A DNA stretch of 64,000 nt from the NCBI GenBank assembly GCA_964433495.1, contig CAYSRC010000007.1, forward strand, positions 1 to 64,000, read 5' to 3'. The stretch is from CAYSRC01 sp964433495. GTDB lineage: Bacteria; Bacillota; Clostridia; Oscillospirales; Ruminococcaceae. This document shows, one piece after another, positions 6,861 to 14,607 of the stretch. Position 1 is the stretch's first letter; each line of letters starts with the position of its first letter. The translations under genes and the position numbers were made by a program. The notes beneath the pieces are model-generated. The model worked only from the letters and a program-made list of their open reading frames with translations. It did not search any database and was not told where the DNA came from.

Positions 6861-7177
6861 AGGTTATTATACCATGATGCCTCCCGTAGGGCGGCCACAA
6901 CAACACAAGCGAACAAAGCGAGCGGTGTTGCATGGTTCAATGTTCTCAAGGCAAGCGCGAAGCGCTTAAGCGGCCGCACAGCGGCCGCTTAGCCGTGCAA
7001 GCGGCCCCTTGGGGTTATTATACCATGATGCCGCCCGTAGGGCGGCCACAACAACACAAGCGAACAAAGCGAGCGGTGTTGCATGGTTCAATGTTCTCAA
7101 GGCAAGCGCGAAGCGCTTAAGCGGCCGCACAGCGGCCGCTTAGCCGCGCAAGCGGCCCCTTGGGGTTATTATACCAT
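6861..7177. repeat. 151-bp tandem repeat, two full copies plus a partial third
   Basis: Two adjacent copies of a 151-bp unit (starting about 6861 and 7012) differ at only about two positions (T/G near 6882, T/C near 6996). A third copy begins at about 7163 and breaks off after ATACCAT. Each unit carries GGTTATTATACCATGATG, a GGGCGGCC block, CAACAC..GTGTTG pairing arms, and the near-perfect hairpin AAGCGGCCGC-ACA-GCGGCCGCTT. A degenerate start of the same unit (CTTGGGGTTATCATCATG) is visible near 6690. No reading frame is convincing. Confidence 0.85.
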
Positions 7178-7332
7178 ATTCCCCACCCGTTGAAAAGCGC
7201 CCGCAGCGCGGACAAAACCGCCCCTGTGCCCAAAAAACCTTTTCCGCATGTCGCCCCTGCCTCTGCCTACACTTCACGGCGCACCCGCCCCGAGCATTCC
7301 TGCCCTGCCCTCCGTTCGGACGCGGTCAGAAT

Positions 7333-7361
7333 TTGTCGAAAAGCGTCATCTGTGATATAAT
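7333..7361 (+). promoter_or_regulatory. Promoter of the GH25 lysozyme gene
   Basis: TTGTCG (7333-7338), 17-bp spacer, TATAAT (7356-7361) with the extended -10 TG one base before it. It leaves a leader of about 140 bases before the ATG at 7508. Confidence 0.78.
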
Positions 7362-7507
7362 GGCTTTTGTACCGCGCGGCCGATTTGCGCCGCTGCACGC
7401 CCTGCATTTCAACATGCTGCGGAAAAGCTTCGCGGGCTTAAGGTGCCTGCCGATGCCCGCGCTCGAATCGCGCCGTAAACTGAGGATAAAAGCGAAAGGG
7501 TCCCTAT

Positions 7508-8443
7508 ATGCCATACGAATCAAACGAGAGAAGGGCTGCCGCACAAAGGGCAAAAAAGAAGCGCATCTATCGCCGCAGAAGGCTTGTTGCCTTTACGGTG
7601 TTATTTTTGGCCGCCGCGGCGGCGGTGGCTTTTTGGGTGGTGCCGAAGATAAGCGCCCCGACCGAGCAAAAGCCTCCGCAAAGCGACGAGCAGCAGCCCG
7701 AGCCCGAGGGAGAGTCGGTGCCCATCATGTACGCGGGACGCGAGCTCATGTCGCTGCCCGGCGTCGCCGTCAACACATATAAGCCCGAGAGCTTTGTTGT
7801 CGACGCCGAGGGGCGCATGACCTACTCGGACGGCGCTGTCACCGGCATCGACGTGTCGTCACACCAGGAGGAGATCGACTGGCAAAAGGTCAAGGCCGAC
7901 GGCGTCGACTTCGCGATGATACGCGTCGGCTACCGCGGGTACACCGAGGGCAAGCTGAACGCCGACAACCGATTTGAAGAAAACATCAAGAACGCCGCTG
8001 CGGCGGGTCTCGACATCGGGATATACTTTTATTCCCAGGCGATCACCGAGCAGGAGGCGCTTGAGGAGGCAAAGCAGGTCTGCACATGGCTTGCGCCCTA
8101 TAAGGACAGCATAACTTATCCCGTCGCATTCGACTGGGAGTATGTCTCGAACCCCGACGCGAGGACAAACGCAGTCACGGGCGAGCAGCTGAGCGGGATA
8201 ATCCTCACGTTCTGCGATCACATGAAGGACAACGGCTATTCACCCATGATCTACCTCAACCTCGATTTCGCCTACATGACACTCGACCTTTCCGAGATCG
8301 ACGAGTATCCCTTTTGGCTCGCCGAGTACGACGGCGCGCCCACCTTCTACTATGCGTTTGAGATGCTTCAATACACGTCGAGCGGCAGCGTCGACGGCGT
8401 CAACGGCAAGGTCGACGTCAACCTCTATTTTAAAAAGGATTGA
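7508..8443 (+). CDS. GH25 lysozyme-like cell wall hydrolase, membrane-anchored
   Basis: A 311-residue glycoside hydrolase family 25 protein. A basic N-terminus (KKKRIYRRRR) and one hydrophobic helix (about 27-46) act as an uncleaved signal anchor. A short Pro/Glu/Gln linker follows, then the GH25 barrel from about residue 118: GIDVSSHQ with the first catalytic-site Asp, MIRVGYRGY, GIYFYSQA, VAFDWEY with the acid pair Asp and Glu, and WLAEYDG near the end. GH25 enzymes cut the beta-1,4 MurNAc-GlcNAc bond of peptidoglycan. It probably acts on the cell's own wall from the outer membrane face. It has its own promoter and terminator, so it is monocistronic. Confidence 0.9.
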   Translation: MPYESNERRAAAQRAKKKRIYRRRRLVAFTVLFLAAAAAVAFWVVPKISAPTEQKPPQSDEQQPEPEGESVPIMYAGRELMSLPGVAVNTYKPESFVVDAEGRMTYSDGAVTGIDVSSHQEEIDWQKVKADGVDFAMIRVGYRGYTEGKLNADNRFEENIKNAAAAGLDIGIYFYSQAITEQEALEEAKQVCTWLAPYKDSITYPVAFDWEYVSNPDARTNAVTGEQLSGIILTFCDHMKDNGYSPMIYLNLDFAYMTLDLSEIDEYPFWLAEYDGAPTFYYAFEMLQYTSSGSVDGVNGKVDVNLYFKKD

Positions 8444-8564
8444 ACGGCGGGTTCAAGACAGCTCTTTCCCGACAGATCCGCCGGGGCAAGGACACCCGCC
8501 TCTCAGACCGCAAACGGACGCCGCCCTTGAGGCCGCGGGGGAAACCGCTTAAAAATCAAACAGC

Positions 8565-8615
8565 AAAGCCCGGGTCGGCAGCGCATTTTGTGAACGCTGT
8601 TCCCCGGGCTTTTTT
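8565..8615 (+). terminator. Terminator between GH25 gene and tfoX-like gene
   Basis: AAAGCCCGGG (8565-8574) pairs with CCCGGGCTTT, with an inner CAGCG/CGCTG stem, and runs into TTTTTT. It serves the plus-strand GH25 gene, and its near symmetry means it can also stop the convergent minus-strand gene. Confidence 0.85.
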
Positions 8616-8620
8616 GTATC

Positions 8621-8941
8621 TCATCCGTTTTTCTTTTTTCGAGGCTTGGGCAGCGGCAGCTCTTTCGCAAGTATTCTTGCCGCCTCGACAAAGACCTCCT
8701 CGTCGACATCGACGACATAGTGCTCTTTTGCGCCCTCGTAGGGAAAACCGGCCTCGGCGCCGGACAGCAGCGCCTCGACACAAGGCAGCTTTTTCACAAA
8801 AACCGTGTTATCACAGACCAAAAAAGCGGGCTTGTCGTCCACGTACACCATGTATTCGCCGAACATCTTTCTGCTTCTCACCGCGCCCGCGCGCGCGGCC
8901 CTTGAGCACACATACTCCACAAAATCAGGGGTGCTTGCCAA
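8621..8941 (-). CDS. TfoX N-terminal domain protein
   Basis: A 106-residue protein matching the TfoX/Sxy N-terminal domain: RKMFGEYMVYVDDKPAFLVCDNTVFVKK (about 24-51) is the family core (MFG..xxY..xxxFxxxxxxxxYxK). In proteobacteria TfoX helps competence; in Firmicutes these small single-domain proteins have no proven role. The start codon is TTG, supported by GGGAGG seven bases upstream; no ATG is available near the domain start. A Lys-rich tail (KPRKKKNG) ends the protein. It sits downstream of the M28 peptidase gene on the same strand. Confidence 0.82.
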   Translation of the reverse strand: MASTPDFVEYVCSRAARAGAVRSRKMFGEYMVYVDDKPAFLVCDNTVFVKKLPCVEALLSGAEAGFPYEGAKEHYVVDVDEEVFVEAARILAKELPLPKPRKKKNG

Positions 8942-9003
8942 ATTGCCGTCCTCCCTTATCGCGTTTTTTTATCGTTATCCCAAAGCGCACGCTGTCTGCC
9001 GTA

Positions 9004-9927
9004 TTAAACGAGCGACGACATAAAATCCGCTGAGCGCTCGCTCAAAAGGCTTATGTTCCGCTCGTCAAAAACGGTGTCGCGGCGCGTGTGTATCCTGTCG
9101 AGATAGAGCCCGAGCACCGGCTTTTTCTTAAAGGCGGCGACCCCCACCGAGCGCTTGAAGCAGAGCTGGTCGGAGGGATAGATGCCGACGCCCCGGTTGA
9201 GCGCAATCCGCTTGTCCCCGCGTCCGATAAACGCGCGCTCGAGGCACTCCGCGAGCTGTTCGTCGCGGCGCACGCGCTTTGACGCAAAGAGCAGGATGTC
9301 GTCGCCGTCCGAAACGCAGTCAAAGTTCACGATGAGCCCCCGGCAGCTCTTTTTGTGGGCGGATGCAAACGCCGAGGATCCGAGCATCCCCTTTTCTTCA
9401 TTGTCAAACAGCACAAACGCGGCGTCGGACACAAGCCCCCGCTCCCTAAGCAGGATCATCGTCTCGACAACGGTTATGACGCCCGAGGTGTTGTCGTTTG
9501 CGGTGTGCCTGTTCGCGGGCCCCGCGAGCAGCAGGTACATCGCGCCGATAAGCCAAAGATAAAGCGTGAGCAGACTCGGCCAAAAGCCGCACCCGAGATA
9601 GATCATCCCAAACTCAAGGGCAAGACCGGGGCCGCACAGAAGCACCGCGATAAGCAGCTGATACAGGACAAAAAACGGCAGATTCTTCGGCGTGACGATG
9701 TTGGGAAGGGGCAGGACCGGCTGCGTGTCATAGTGCGCGCAAAAGACGACCTTTGCGCTGTCGGGGTCGCCGACAACAAGGTTCCTGCTGCTCCCCTTTT
9801 CCTCAACACGCACTTCAAAACCGTCCTCTTTGAGGCGCTCCGACAAAAACGTCTCAAAGGCCAGCTTTTGCTTTTTTGTCTTCCTTACCTGCCAATCGCT
9901 CAAGATTTCACGCGACAGCTCGTTCAT
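9004..9927 (-). CDS. M28-family zinc peptidase with internal membrane segment
   Basis: A 307-residue M28-type (aminopeptidase Y/S-like) metallopeptidase. All expected metal-site motifs are present: AHYDTQ (first His), NDNTSG (bridging Asp), DNEEKGMLGS (Glu pair), NFDCVSDGD (Asp) and a final His in LDRIHTRRD. Unusually, about 65 mostly hydrophobic residues (roughly 78-140, two to three possible membrane helices) are inserted between the first His and the bridging Asp, so the enzyme is probably membrane-embedded with a cytoplasmic active site. There is no signal peptide. The substrate is unknown. The rarA stop lies about 90 bp upstream. Confidence 0.85.
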   Translation of the reverse strand: MNELSREILSDWQVRKTKKQKLAFETFLSERLKEDGFEVRVEEKGSSRNLVVGDPDSAKVVFCAHYDTQPVLPLPNIVTPKNLPFFVLYQLLIAVLLCGPGLALEFGMIYLGCGFWPSLLTLYLWLIGAMYLLLAGPANRHTANDNTSGVITVVETMILLRERGLVSDAAFVLFDNEEKGMLGSSAFASAHKKSCRGLIVNFDCVSDGDDILLFASKRVRRDEQLAECLERAFIGRGDKRIALNRGVGIYPSDQLCFKRSVGVAAFKKKPVLGLYLDRIHTRRDTVFDERNISLLSERSADFMSSLV

Positions 9928-10017
9928 GCTCCGTCACCGCGCCTTTCCATTTTGGGGATATATGAATACCGCCCGCGGCCCCGACGGGCTCCGCTGCGTG
10001 GACCGTGCGATGCAATG

Positions 10018-11286
10018 CTAATGCTTTTTTATCTCGCGCCAGTATCGCTCGGCCGCCTGCTCGTTTTTGTTTTCTCCGAACTGATAATACCGCCTGCCGA
10101 CAAGGCTGTCGGGCAGATACTGCTGCTCGACCCACCTGTTCGGGAAGTCGTGCGGATACTTATAGGTAAGGCCCCGGCCGAGCTTTGCCGCCCCCGAATA
10201 CCCGGTGCCCTTGAGGTGGTCGGGCACGTCGCTGAAATTGCCCGCACGCACATCGGCAAGCGCGGCGTCCATCGCAAGATACGCCGTGTTGCTCTTGGGG
10301 GCCGTCGCGAGCAGCACGGCGGCCTCGCCCAAAGGGATCCTCGCCTCGGGAAGGCCGAGCTGCACGGCGGCGTCGACACACGCCTTGGTTATCGCCACCG
10401 CCTGCGGGAACGCGAGCCCGATGTCCTCGCTCGCCATGACAAGCAGCCTGCGGCAGGGCGAGATGATGTCCCCCGCCTCGAGCAGCCTTGCAAGATAGTG
10501 CAGGGCGGCGTCGGGGTCGCTGCCCCGCACCGACTTTTGCAGCCCCGACAGCAGGTCGTGGTGCACGTCGTCCTCGCGGTCGTACCGCGCGGCCGAGCGC
10601 GCCGCGACCTGTTTTGCGTCGTCGAGGGAAACCGTCCGCACCCCGTCCGATTCTTTTGCAGCCACCGAGAGCAGGTCGACCGCGTTGAGCGCCTTGCGCA
10701 CGTCGCCGCCCGCCGAGGCGGCAATATAGTCGAGCGTCTCGTCGTCGGCCGTGAACCCCTGTCCTGCCCCGTCCAACAGCCGCAGGGCCCTGTCCACCGC
10801 GAGGCGGATGTCGCCGGGGTCGAGCGGCTTAAACTCAAAGACGGTGCACCGCGACAGCAGCGCGTTGTAAACATAGAAATAGGGGTTTTCGGTGGTGGAG
10901 GCAATCAGCGTGATCGAGCCGTCCTCCACCGTCTCGAGCAGCGACTGCTGCTGCTTTTTGTTGAAATATTGGATCTCGTCGAGGTAGAGCAGGATGCCGC
11001 CCGCGCCGTCGAGGGTGTTGACACCCGAGATCACCTCCTTGACATCGGAGATGGACGCCGACGTCCCGTTGAGCTTGTAAAGCTTGAGGTTGCTCCTCTT
11101 TGCGACGATGCGCGCGACGGTCGTCTTGCCCACGCCCGACGGGCCGTAAAAGATCATGTTGGGGATTCTGCCGCTGTCCACCGCCGAGCGAAACACCCTG
11201 CCCTTCTCGAGCAGATGCCGCTGGCCGAACACGTCGTCGAGGCTCTCGGGCCTGAGCATCTGGGCAAGGGGCGCCGAACTGTTCAT
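10018..11286 (-). CDS. rarA: Replication-associated recombination protein A (RarA/MgsA)
   Basis: A 422-residue AAA+ ATPase of the RarA/MgsA/WRNIP1 family. It begins with PLAQMLRPESLDDVFGQRHLL, the family N-terminus. It has Walker A FYGPSGVGKTT (about residue 46), Walker B LYLDEIQYF (about 102), sensor 1 STTENPYF, and a C-terminal half with SALQKSVRGSDPDAALHYLARLLEAG, the RarA-specific tetramerisation domain. RarA acts at stalled forks. The start is the ATG at 11286 with AGGAGG upstream, rather than further 5'. Confidence 0.95.
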   Translation of the reverse strand: MNSSAPLAQMLRPESLDDVFGQRHLLEKGRVFRSAVDSGRIPNMIFYGPSGVGKTTVARIVAKRSNLKLYKLNGTSASISDVKEVISGVNTLDGAGGILLYLDEIQYFNKKQQQSLLETVEDGSITLIASTTENPYFYVYNALLSRCTVFEFKPLDPGDIRLAVDRALRLLDGAGQGFTADDETLDYIAASAGGDVRKALNAVDLLSVAAKESDGVRTVSLDDAKQVAARSAARYDREDDVHHDLLSGLQKSVRGSDPDAALHYLARLLEAGDIISPCRRLLVMASEDIGLAFPQAVAITKACVDAAVQLGLPEARIPLGEAAVLLATAPKSNTAYLAMDAALADVRAGNFSDVPDHLKGTGYSGAAKLGRGLTYKYPHDFPNRWVEQQYLPDSLVGRRYYQFGENKNEQAAERYWREIKKH

Positions 11287-11364
11287 CTGTCGCAATCCTC
11301 CTTTGCTCGGCAAATCGTGCCCGCGCCGCGGGAAAAACAAAGAGATTCGGTGTAAATGCTTTCA

Positions 11365-11405
11365 GCTTGACAGGTCATCCCGGTATAACGACGCGCCTGT
11401 CAAGC
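11365..11405. repeat. 10-bp inverted repeat upstream of rarA
   Basis: GCTTGACAGG (11365-11374) and CCTGTCAAGC (11396-11405) form a perfect inverted repeat around 21 bases. Each arm contains a TTGACA hexamer pointing inward. It lies 79 bp upstream of the rarA ATG and may be an operator or a chance palindrome. Confidence 0.45.
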
Positions 11406-11486
11406 CGACAACCCGCCGCACGGCGCTTGGCTGCCGTCCCCGTTCAAACGAAAGAGGCCGGCCCCGCCGCATGCTCAAGGCAGCTC

Positions 11487-12740
11487 TCAGCAGTATATCG
11501 GGTGCGCGGCGCACAGCCCGCGCACCTGCTCGAGGATGTATTCCTTTTTGCCCTCAAAATCGGTTACCGCAAGCGAGATGAGCTCCGCGGTCAAATCCAT
11601 ATCCGCCTCGACAAAGCCCCTCGTCGTGACCGCGGGGCTGCCGAGCCGCACGCCGCTTGTGACGGTGGGCTTTTCGGGATCGCCCGGCACCGCGTTTTTG
11701 TTGACGGTGATGTGCACCGAATCGAGCCGCTTCTCGAGCTCGCGCCCGGTGATGCCGGTGCCGCGCAGATCGACCAGCATAAGGTGGTTGTCGGTGCCGC
11801 CCGAGACAAGATTTATCCCCCGCTTGATGAGCCCGTTTGCAAGCGCGGCGGCGTTCTTGACGATCTGCTTTTGATAGGCGGCGAATTCGGGCGAGAGCGC
11901 CTCTTTAAAGCAGACCGCCTTTGCCGCTATGACGTGCATGAGCGGGCCGCCCTGGTTGCCGGGGAAGATGGCTTTGTCAACGGCCTTGGCATACTTCTCC
12001 CTGCACAGGATAAGGCCGCCCCTCGGGCCTCTAAGCGTCTTGTGGGTCGTCGTGGTGACGATGTCCGCGTAGGGCACCGGGGACTCGTGGATGCCCGCGG
12101 CGACGAGCCCCGCGATGTGCGCCATGTCGACCATCAGCAGCGAGCCGCTTTTCCGTGCGATCCCGTACAGCCTTCTGAAATCAATGGTTCTCGGATAGGC
12201 GCTTGCACCCGCGACGATGAGCCTCGGGCGGCGGTCGACGGCAATGCGCTCGAGCTCGTCGTAGTCGATAAGCCCCGTCTTGCTGTCGACGCCGTAGTGG
12301 CAGAAGTTATAGAGCTTGCCCGAGGCGTTGACGGGCGAGCCGTGGGTGAGATGGCCGCCGCTCGACAGACTCATCCCCAAAACGGCGTCCCCCGGCTGTA
12401 GGATGGCCGCATAGGCCGCCATGTTCGCCTGTGCGCCCGAGTGCGGCTGGACGTTGGCGTGCTCGGAGCCGAAAAGCTCCTTTGCCCGCTCGATGGCAAG
12501 CTGCTCTATCTCGTCCACATATTCGCATCCGCCGTAGTACCTGTGCGAGGGATAGCCCTCGGCGTACTTGTTGGTGAGCACGCTGCCCATGGCCGCCATG
12601 ACGGCGGGCGAGGCTATGTTCTCGGACGCGATGAGCTCGATGTTGTTCTGTTGGCGCTCAAGCTCCCTGTCCATCGACGCCGCGACCTCGGGGTCGACCT
12701 GCGCAACGGTTTTTGAACCGTCTATAAAGTCGGAATACAT
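11487..12740 (-). CDS. glyA: Serine hydroxymethyltransferase
   Basis: A 417-residue PLP enzyme that interconverts serine and glycine with tetrahydrofolate, supplying one-carbon units in the cytoplasm. Visible motifs: NNIELIASENIASPAV near residue 35, YAEGYPSHRYYGGCEYVDEIE (substrate and folate site), MSLSSGGHLTHG, VDMAHIAGLVAAG, and TTTTHKTLRGPRGG with the Schiff-base lysine. Length is normal. AAGGAGA lies ahead of the ATG. It is transcribed divergently from nth; the 250-bp gap between them (12741-12990) holds both control regions, where I see no promoter I would defend. Confidence 0.97.
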   Translation of the reverse strand: MYSDFIDGSKTVAQVDPEVAASMDRELERQQNNIELIASENIASPAVMAAMGSVLTNKYAEGYPSHRYYGGCEYVDEIEQLAIERAKELFGSEHANVQPHSGAQANMAAYAAILQPGDAVLGMSLSSGGHLTHGSPVNASGKLYNFCHYGVDSKTGLIDYDELERIAVDRRPRLIVAGASAYPRTIDFRRLYGIARKSGSLLMVDMAHIAGLVAAGIHESPVPYADIVTTTTHKTLRGPRGGLILCREKYAKAVDKAIFPGNQGGPLMHVIAAKAVCFKEALSPEFAAYQKQIVKNAAALANGLIKRGINLVSGGTDNHLMLVDLRGTGITGRELEKRLDSVHITVNKNAVPGDPEKPTVTSGVRLGSPAVTTRGFVEADMDLTAELISLAVTDFEGKKEYILEQVRGLCAAHPIYC

Positions 12741-12990
12741 CGCAAACTCTCCTTAAAATAAACTTTCTCCAATGTATATGCTTGCGGTCTTTATATAAAC
12801 GTCAAATCGGGCTCGGCAAGACAAAGGGCCTTGCCGCCGCGCGGCGCGAAAACCGACGCACCGCCCGATGACATCGTTTTTTATTCTATCACACGGACGA
12901 CATTTTGAACAGTGCGGCTATGGAAAAAATGTTCCGGATGTGTTATCCTCAATATGTGCTTTTTTGACAAATAAACCGAGGTGACGACAT

Positions 12991-13644
12991 ATGACGACAA
13001 AGCAGAGAGCGCTGTCGATAATCGAGGCGCTTGAAAAGGAGTATCCTCTTGCCGAATGCACCCTTGACTTTGACAACGCCTGGCAGCTCATGGTCTCGGT
13101 GAGGCTCGCCGCGCAGTGCACCGACGCGCGGGTCAACATTGTGACACAGGAGCTGTTCAAAAGGTATCCCACCGCAAAGGCCCTTGCCGACGCCGACTTG
13201 TCCGACGTCGAGCGCATCGTCAGGCCGTGCGGTCTCGGCAAAACCAAGGCGCGGGACATATGCGCCGCGATGCGCAAGCTCGTCTGCGAGTACGACGGGC
13301 GGATGCCCGACACCATCGACGAGCTGCTTAAGTTCCCGGGCGTGGGCCGCAAGAGCGCAAACCTCATCGTGGGCGACGTCTTCGCAAAGCCCGCCATCGT
13401 GTGCGACACCCACTGCATCAGGCTGTGTGGGCGCATGGGCCTTGTCGACAGTAAGGACCCGCACAAGGTCGAGCTCGAGCTGCGAAAAATCATCCCCCCC
13501 GAAAAGGGCAACGATTTTTGCCACCGTCTGGTCCTGCACGGCAGGGCGGTGTGCTCGGCGCGGAGCTTTTCGTGCGAAAACTGCTGCTGCCGCGAGTGGT
13601 GCAAGACCTATCTCGACGAGCAAAAGCGCCGCAAAAAGGGCTGA
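12991..13644 (+). CDS. nth: Endonuclease III (DNA glycosylase/AP lyase)
   Basis: A 217-residue base-excision repair enzyme for oxidised pyrimidines. It has the helix-hairpin-helix LLKFPGVGRKSANLIVG with the catalytic Lys (about residue 118-120), and the catalytic Asp in VCDTHCIRL. It ends in a complete iron-sulfur loop with spacing C-x6-C-x2-C-x5-C (residues about 188-204, CSARSFSCENCCCREWC). The usual LLSAQTTD segment reads VRLAAQCTDARVN, a common Clostridial variant. GAGGTG precedes the ATG. A thiamin riboswitch region starts shortly after its stop. Confidence 0.96.
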   Translation: MTTKQRALSIIEALEKEYPLAECTLDFDNAWQLMVSVRLAAQCTDARVNIVTQELFKRYPTAKALADADLSDVERIVRPCGLGKTKARDICAAMRKLVCEYDGRMPDTIDELLKFPGVGRKSANLIVGDVFAKPAIVCDTHCIRLCGRMGLVDSKDPHKVELELRKIIPPEKGNDFCHRLVLHGRAVCSARSFSCENCCCREWCKTYLDEQKRRKKG

Positions 13645-13690
13645 AGCCGACCGTTTCTGAGGCTTTTTCTCAAATTAAGCGGTTTTGATA

Positions 13691-13719
13691 TTGACTTGCA
13701 GCGCAAAAAGTGGTATAGT
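13691..13719 (+). promoter_or_regulatory. Promoter of the riboswitch-thiT transcript
   Basis: TTGACT (13691-13696), 17-bp spacer, TATAGT (13714-13719), placing the RNA start just before the TPP riboswitch. Confidence 0.8.
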
Positions 13720-13731
13720 CCAAACGAACAA

Positions 13732-13819
13732 AACACAGGGGCGCCGAAAGGCTGAGATTGACGCGCAAGCGTCAGGTCCCTTTGAACCTGACCCGGATAA
13801 TGCCGGCGTAGGAAGTGTT
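13732..13819 (+). promoter_or_regulatory. TPP riboswitch (THI element)
   Basis: Matches the THI-box core: GGGGCGCC, then CTGAGATTGACGC, the ACCTGA hairpin in the form TCAGGT-CCCTTTGA-ACCTGA, then CCGGATAATGCCGGCGTAGGAAG. The closing P1 helix is AACAC (13732-13736) with GTGTT (13815-13819). It senses thiamin pyrophosphate and controls the thiT gene downstream, most likely by the terminator at 13852. Confidence 0.96.
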
Positions 13820-13851
13820 GAAATAAATCTTTCAATGTTTCAGCATCTATG

Positions 13852-13886
13852 CCGTCTGTCCCCCGTCGGGACGGGCGGTTTGTTTT
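13852..13886 (+). terminator. Riboswitch expression-platform terminator
   Basis: CCGTCTGTCCC (13852-13862) pairs with GGGACGGGCGG (13868-13878; two G-U pairs), followed by TTTGTTTTG. A small alternative hairpin TTGAAA/TTTCAA lies between aptamer and terminator. This suggests transcriptional attenuation when TPP is bound. Confidence 0.82.
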
Positions 13887-13906
13887 GTTCACATGGGAGG
13901 TTTCTT

Positions 13907-14476
13907 ATGAGAAACGAAAAGGTTCGTCTTTTGGTCGAGGCGGCGTTGATTGTCGCCCTCGGCACCGTGCTGAGCATGATAAAGATCGACATGCCGCTCG
14001 GCGGCGGCGTGACGCTGTGCAGCATGCTGCCGCTCGTGTTCTTCGCCTACCGCAACGGCGTGAAGTGGGGCCTCGGCGCGGCGTTTGTCCACAGCCTCAT
14101 ACAGATGCTGCTGGGCCTCGACAACGTGCAGTATGCGACAAGCGCCCTCATGGCGGTGGAGATCGTGCTGCTCGACTACATCCTCGCCTACACCGTTTTG
14201 GGCCTTGCGGGCATGTTCAGGGGCAAGCTGAAAAACATGCGGGTCGAGATCGCGGTCGGCGCGGCTCTGACAATATTCCTGCGTTTTCTGTGTCACTTCG
14301 CCTCGGGCTGGATCATCTGGGAGGCCCTGTGGCCCAACGAGTTCGGCTACGCGGCGCCCGTTTGGTCGTTCATCTACAACGGCTCGTACATGGGCGTCGA
14401 GCTAATCGTCACGACCGTCCTCGCGGTGCTCATCGTGCCGCTTGTCAACTACGGACGAGATAAAAAATCCGCCTGA
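13907..14476 (+). CDS. thiT: Thiamin ECF transporter S component ThiT
   Basis: A 189-residue membrane protein with six hydrophobic helices, the S (substrate-binding) subunit of an energy-coupling-factor transporter. Family hallmarks are the opening VRLLVEAALIVALGTVLSMIKI, MPLGGGVTLCSMLPLVFFAYRNGVKWG, and FLCHFASGWIIW followed by YNGSYMGVE. ThiT proteins bind thiamin and need a shared EcfAA'T module, which is not in this window. Control by the TPP riboswitch directly upstream confirms the substrate. The ATG at 13907 has GGGAGG upstream; the longer frame reaching back through the riboswitch is not coding. Confidence 0.95.
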   Translation: MRNEKVRLLVEAALIVALGTVLSMIKIDMPLGGGVTLCSMLPLVFFAYRNGVKWGLGAAFVHSLIQMLLGLDNVQYATSALMAVEIVLLDYILAYTVLGLAGMFRGKLKNMRVEIAVGAALTIFLRFLCHFASGWIIWEALWPNEFGYAAPVWSFIYNGSYMGVELIVTTVLAVLIVPLVNYGRDKKSA

Positions 14477-14524
14477 TGCAGGCGCGCTCACACAGCGAGG
14501 CGGCCGAACAACCGACAAAACCGA

Positions 14525-14566
14525 CGGGCAGTCATCCGGCGAGGATGACTGCCCGAAGCTTTTTTC
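14525..14566 (+). terminator. Bidirectional terminator after thiT
   Basis: CGGGCAGTCATCC (14525-14537) pairs perfectly with GGATGACTGCCCG (14543-14555), then AAGCTTTTTT. On the other strand TTTT also follows shortly, so it can serve the convergent phosphoesterase gene. Confidence 0.88.
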
Positions 14567-14607
14567 GGGGGATCGTCCTCCATCCGCCTTGCCCAAGCGA
14601 GCGCTCT

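Noticed and set aside
6861..7177. CRISPR array
   Set aside because: The repeat unit is 151 bp with no unique spacers and no cas genes nearby.
9355..11355. Long plus-strand open frame of 666 codons opposite rarA and the M28 gene
   Set aside because: It is antisense to two well-supported genes; its protein is Arg/Gly/His-rich without domains, the usual mirror of GC-rich coding sequence.
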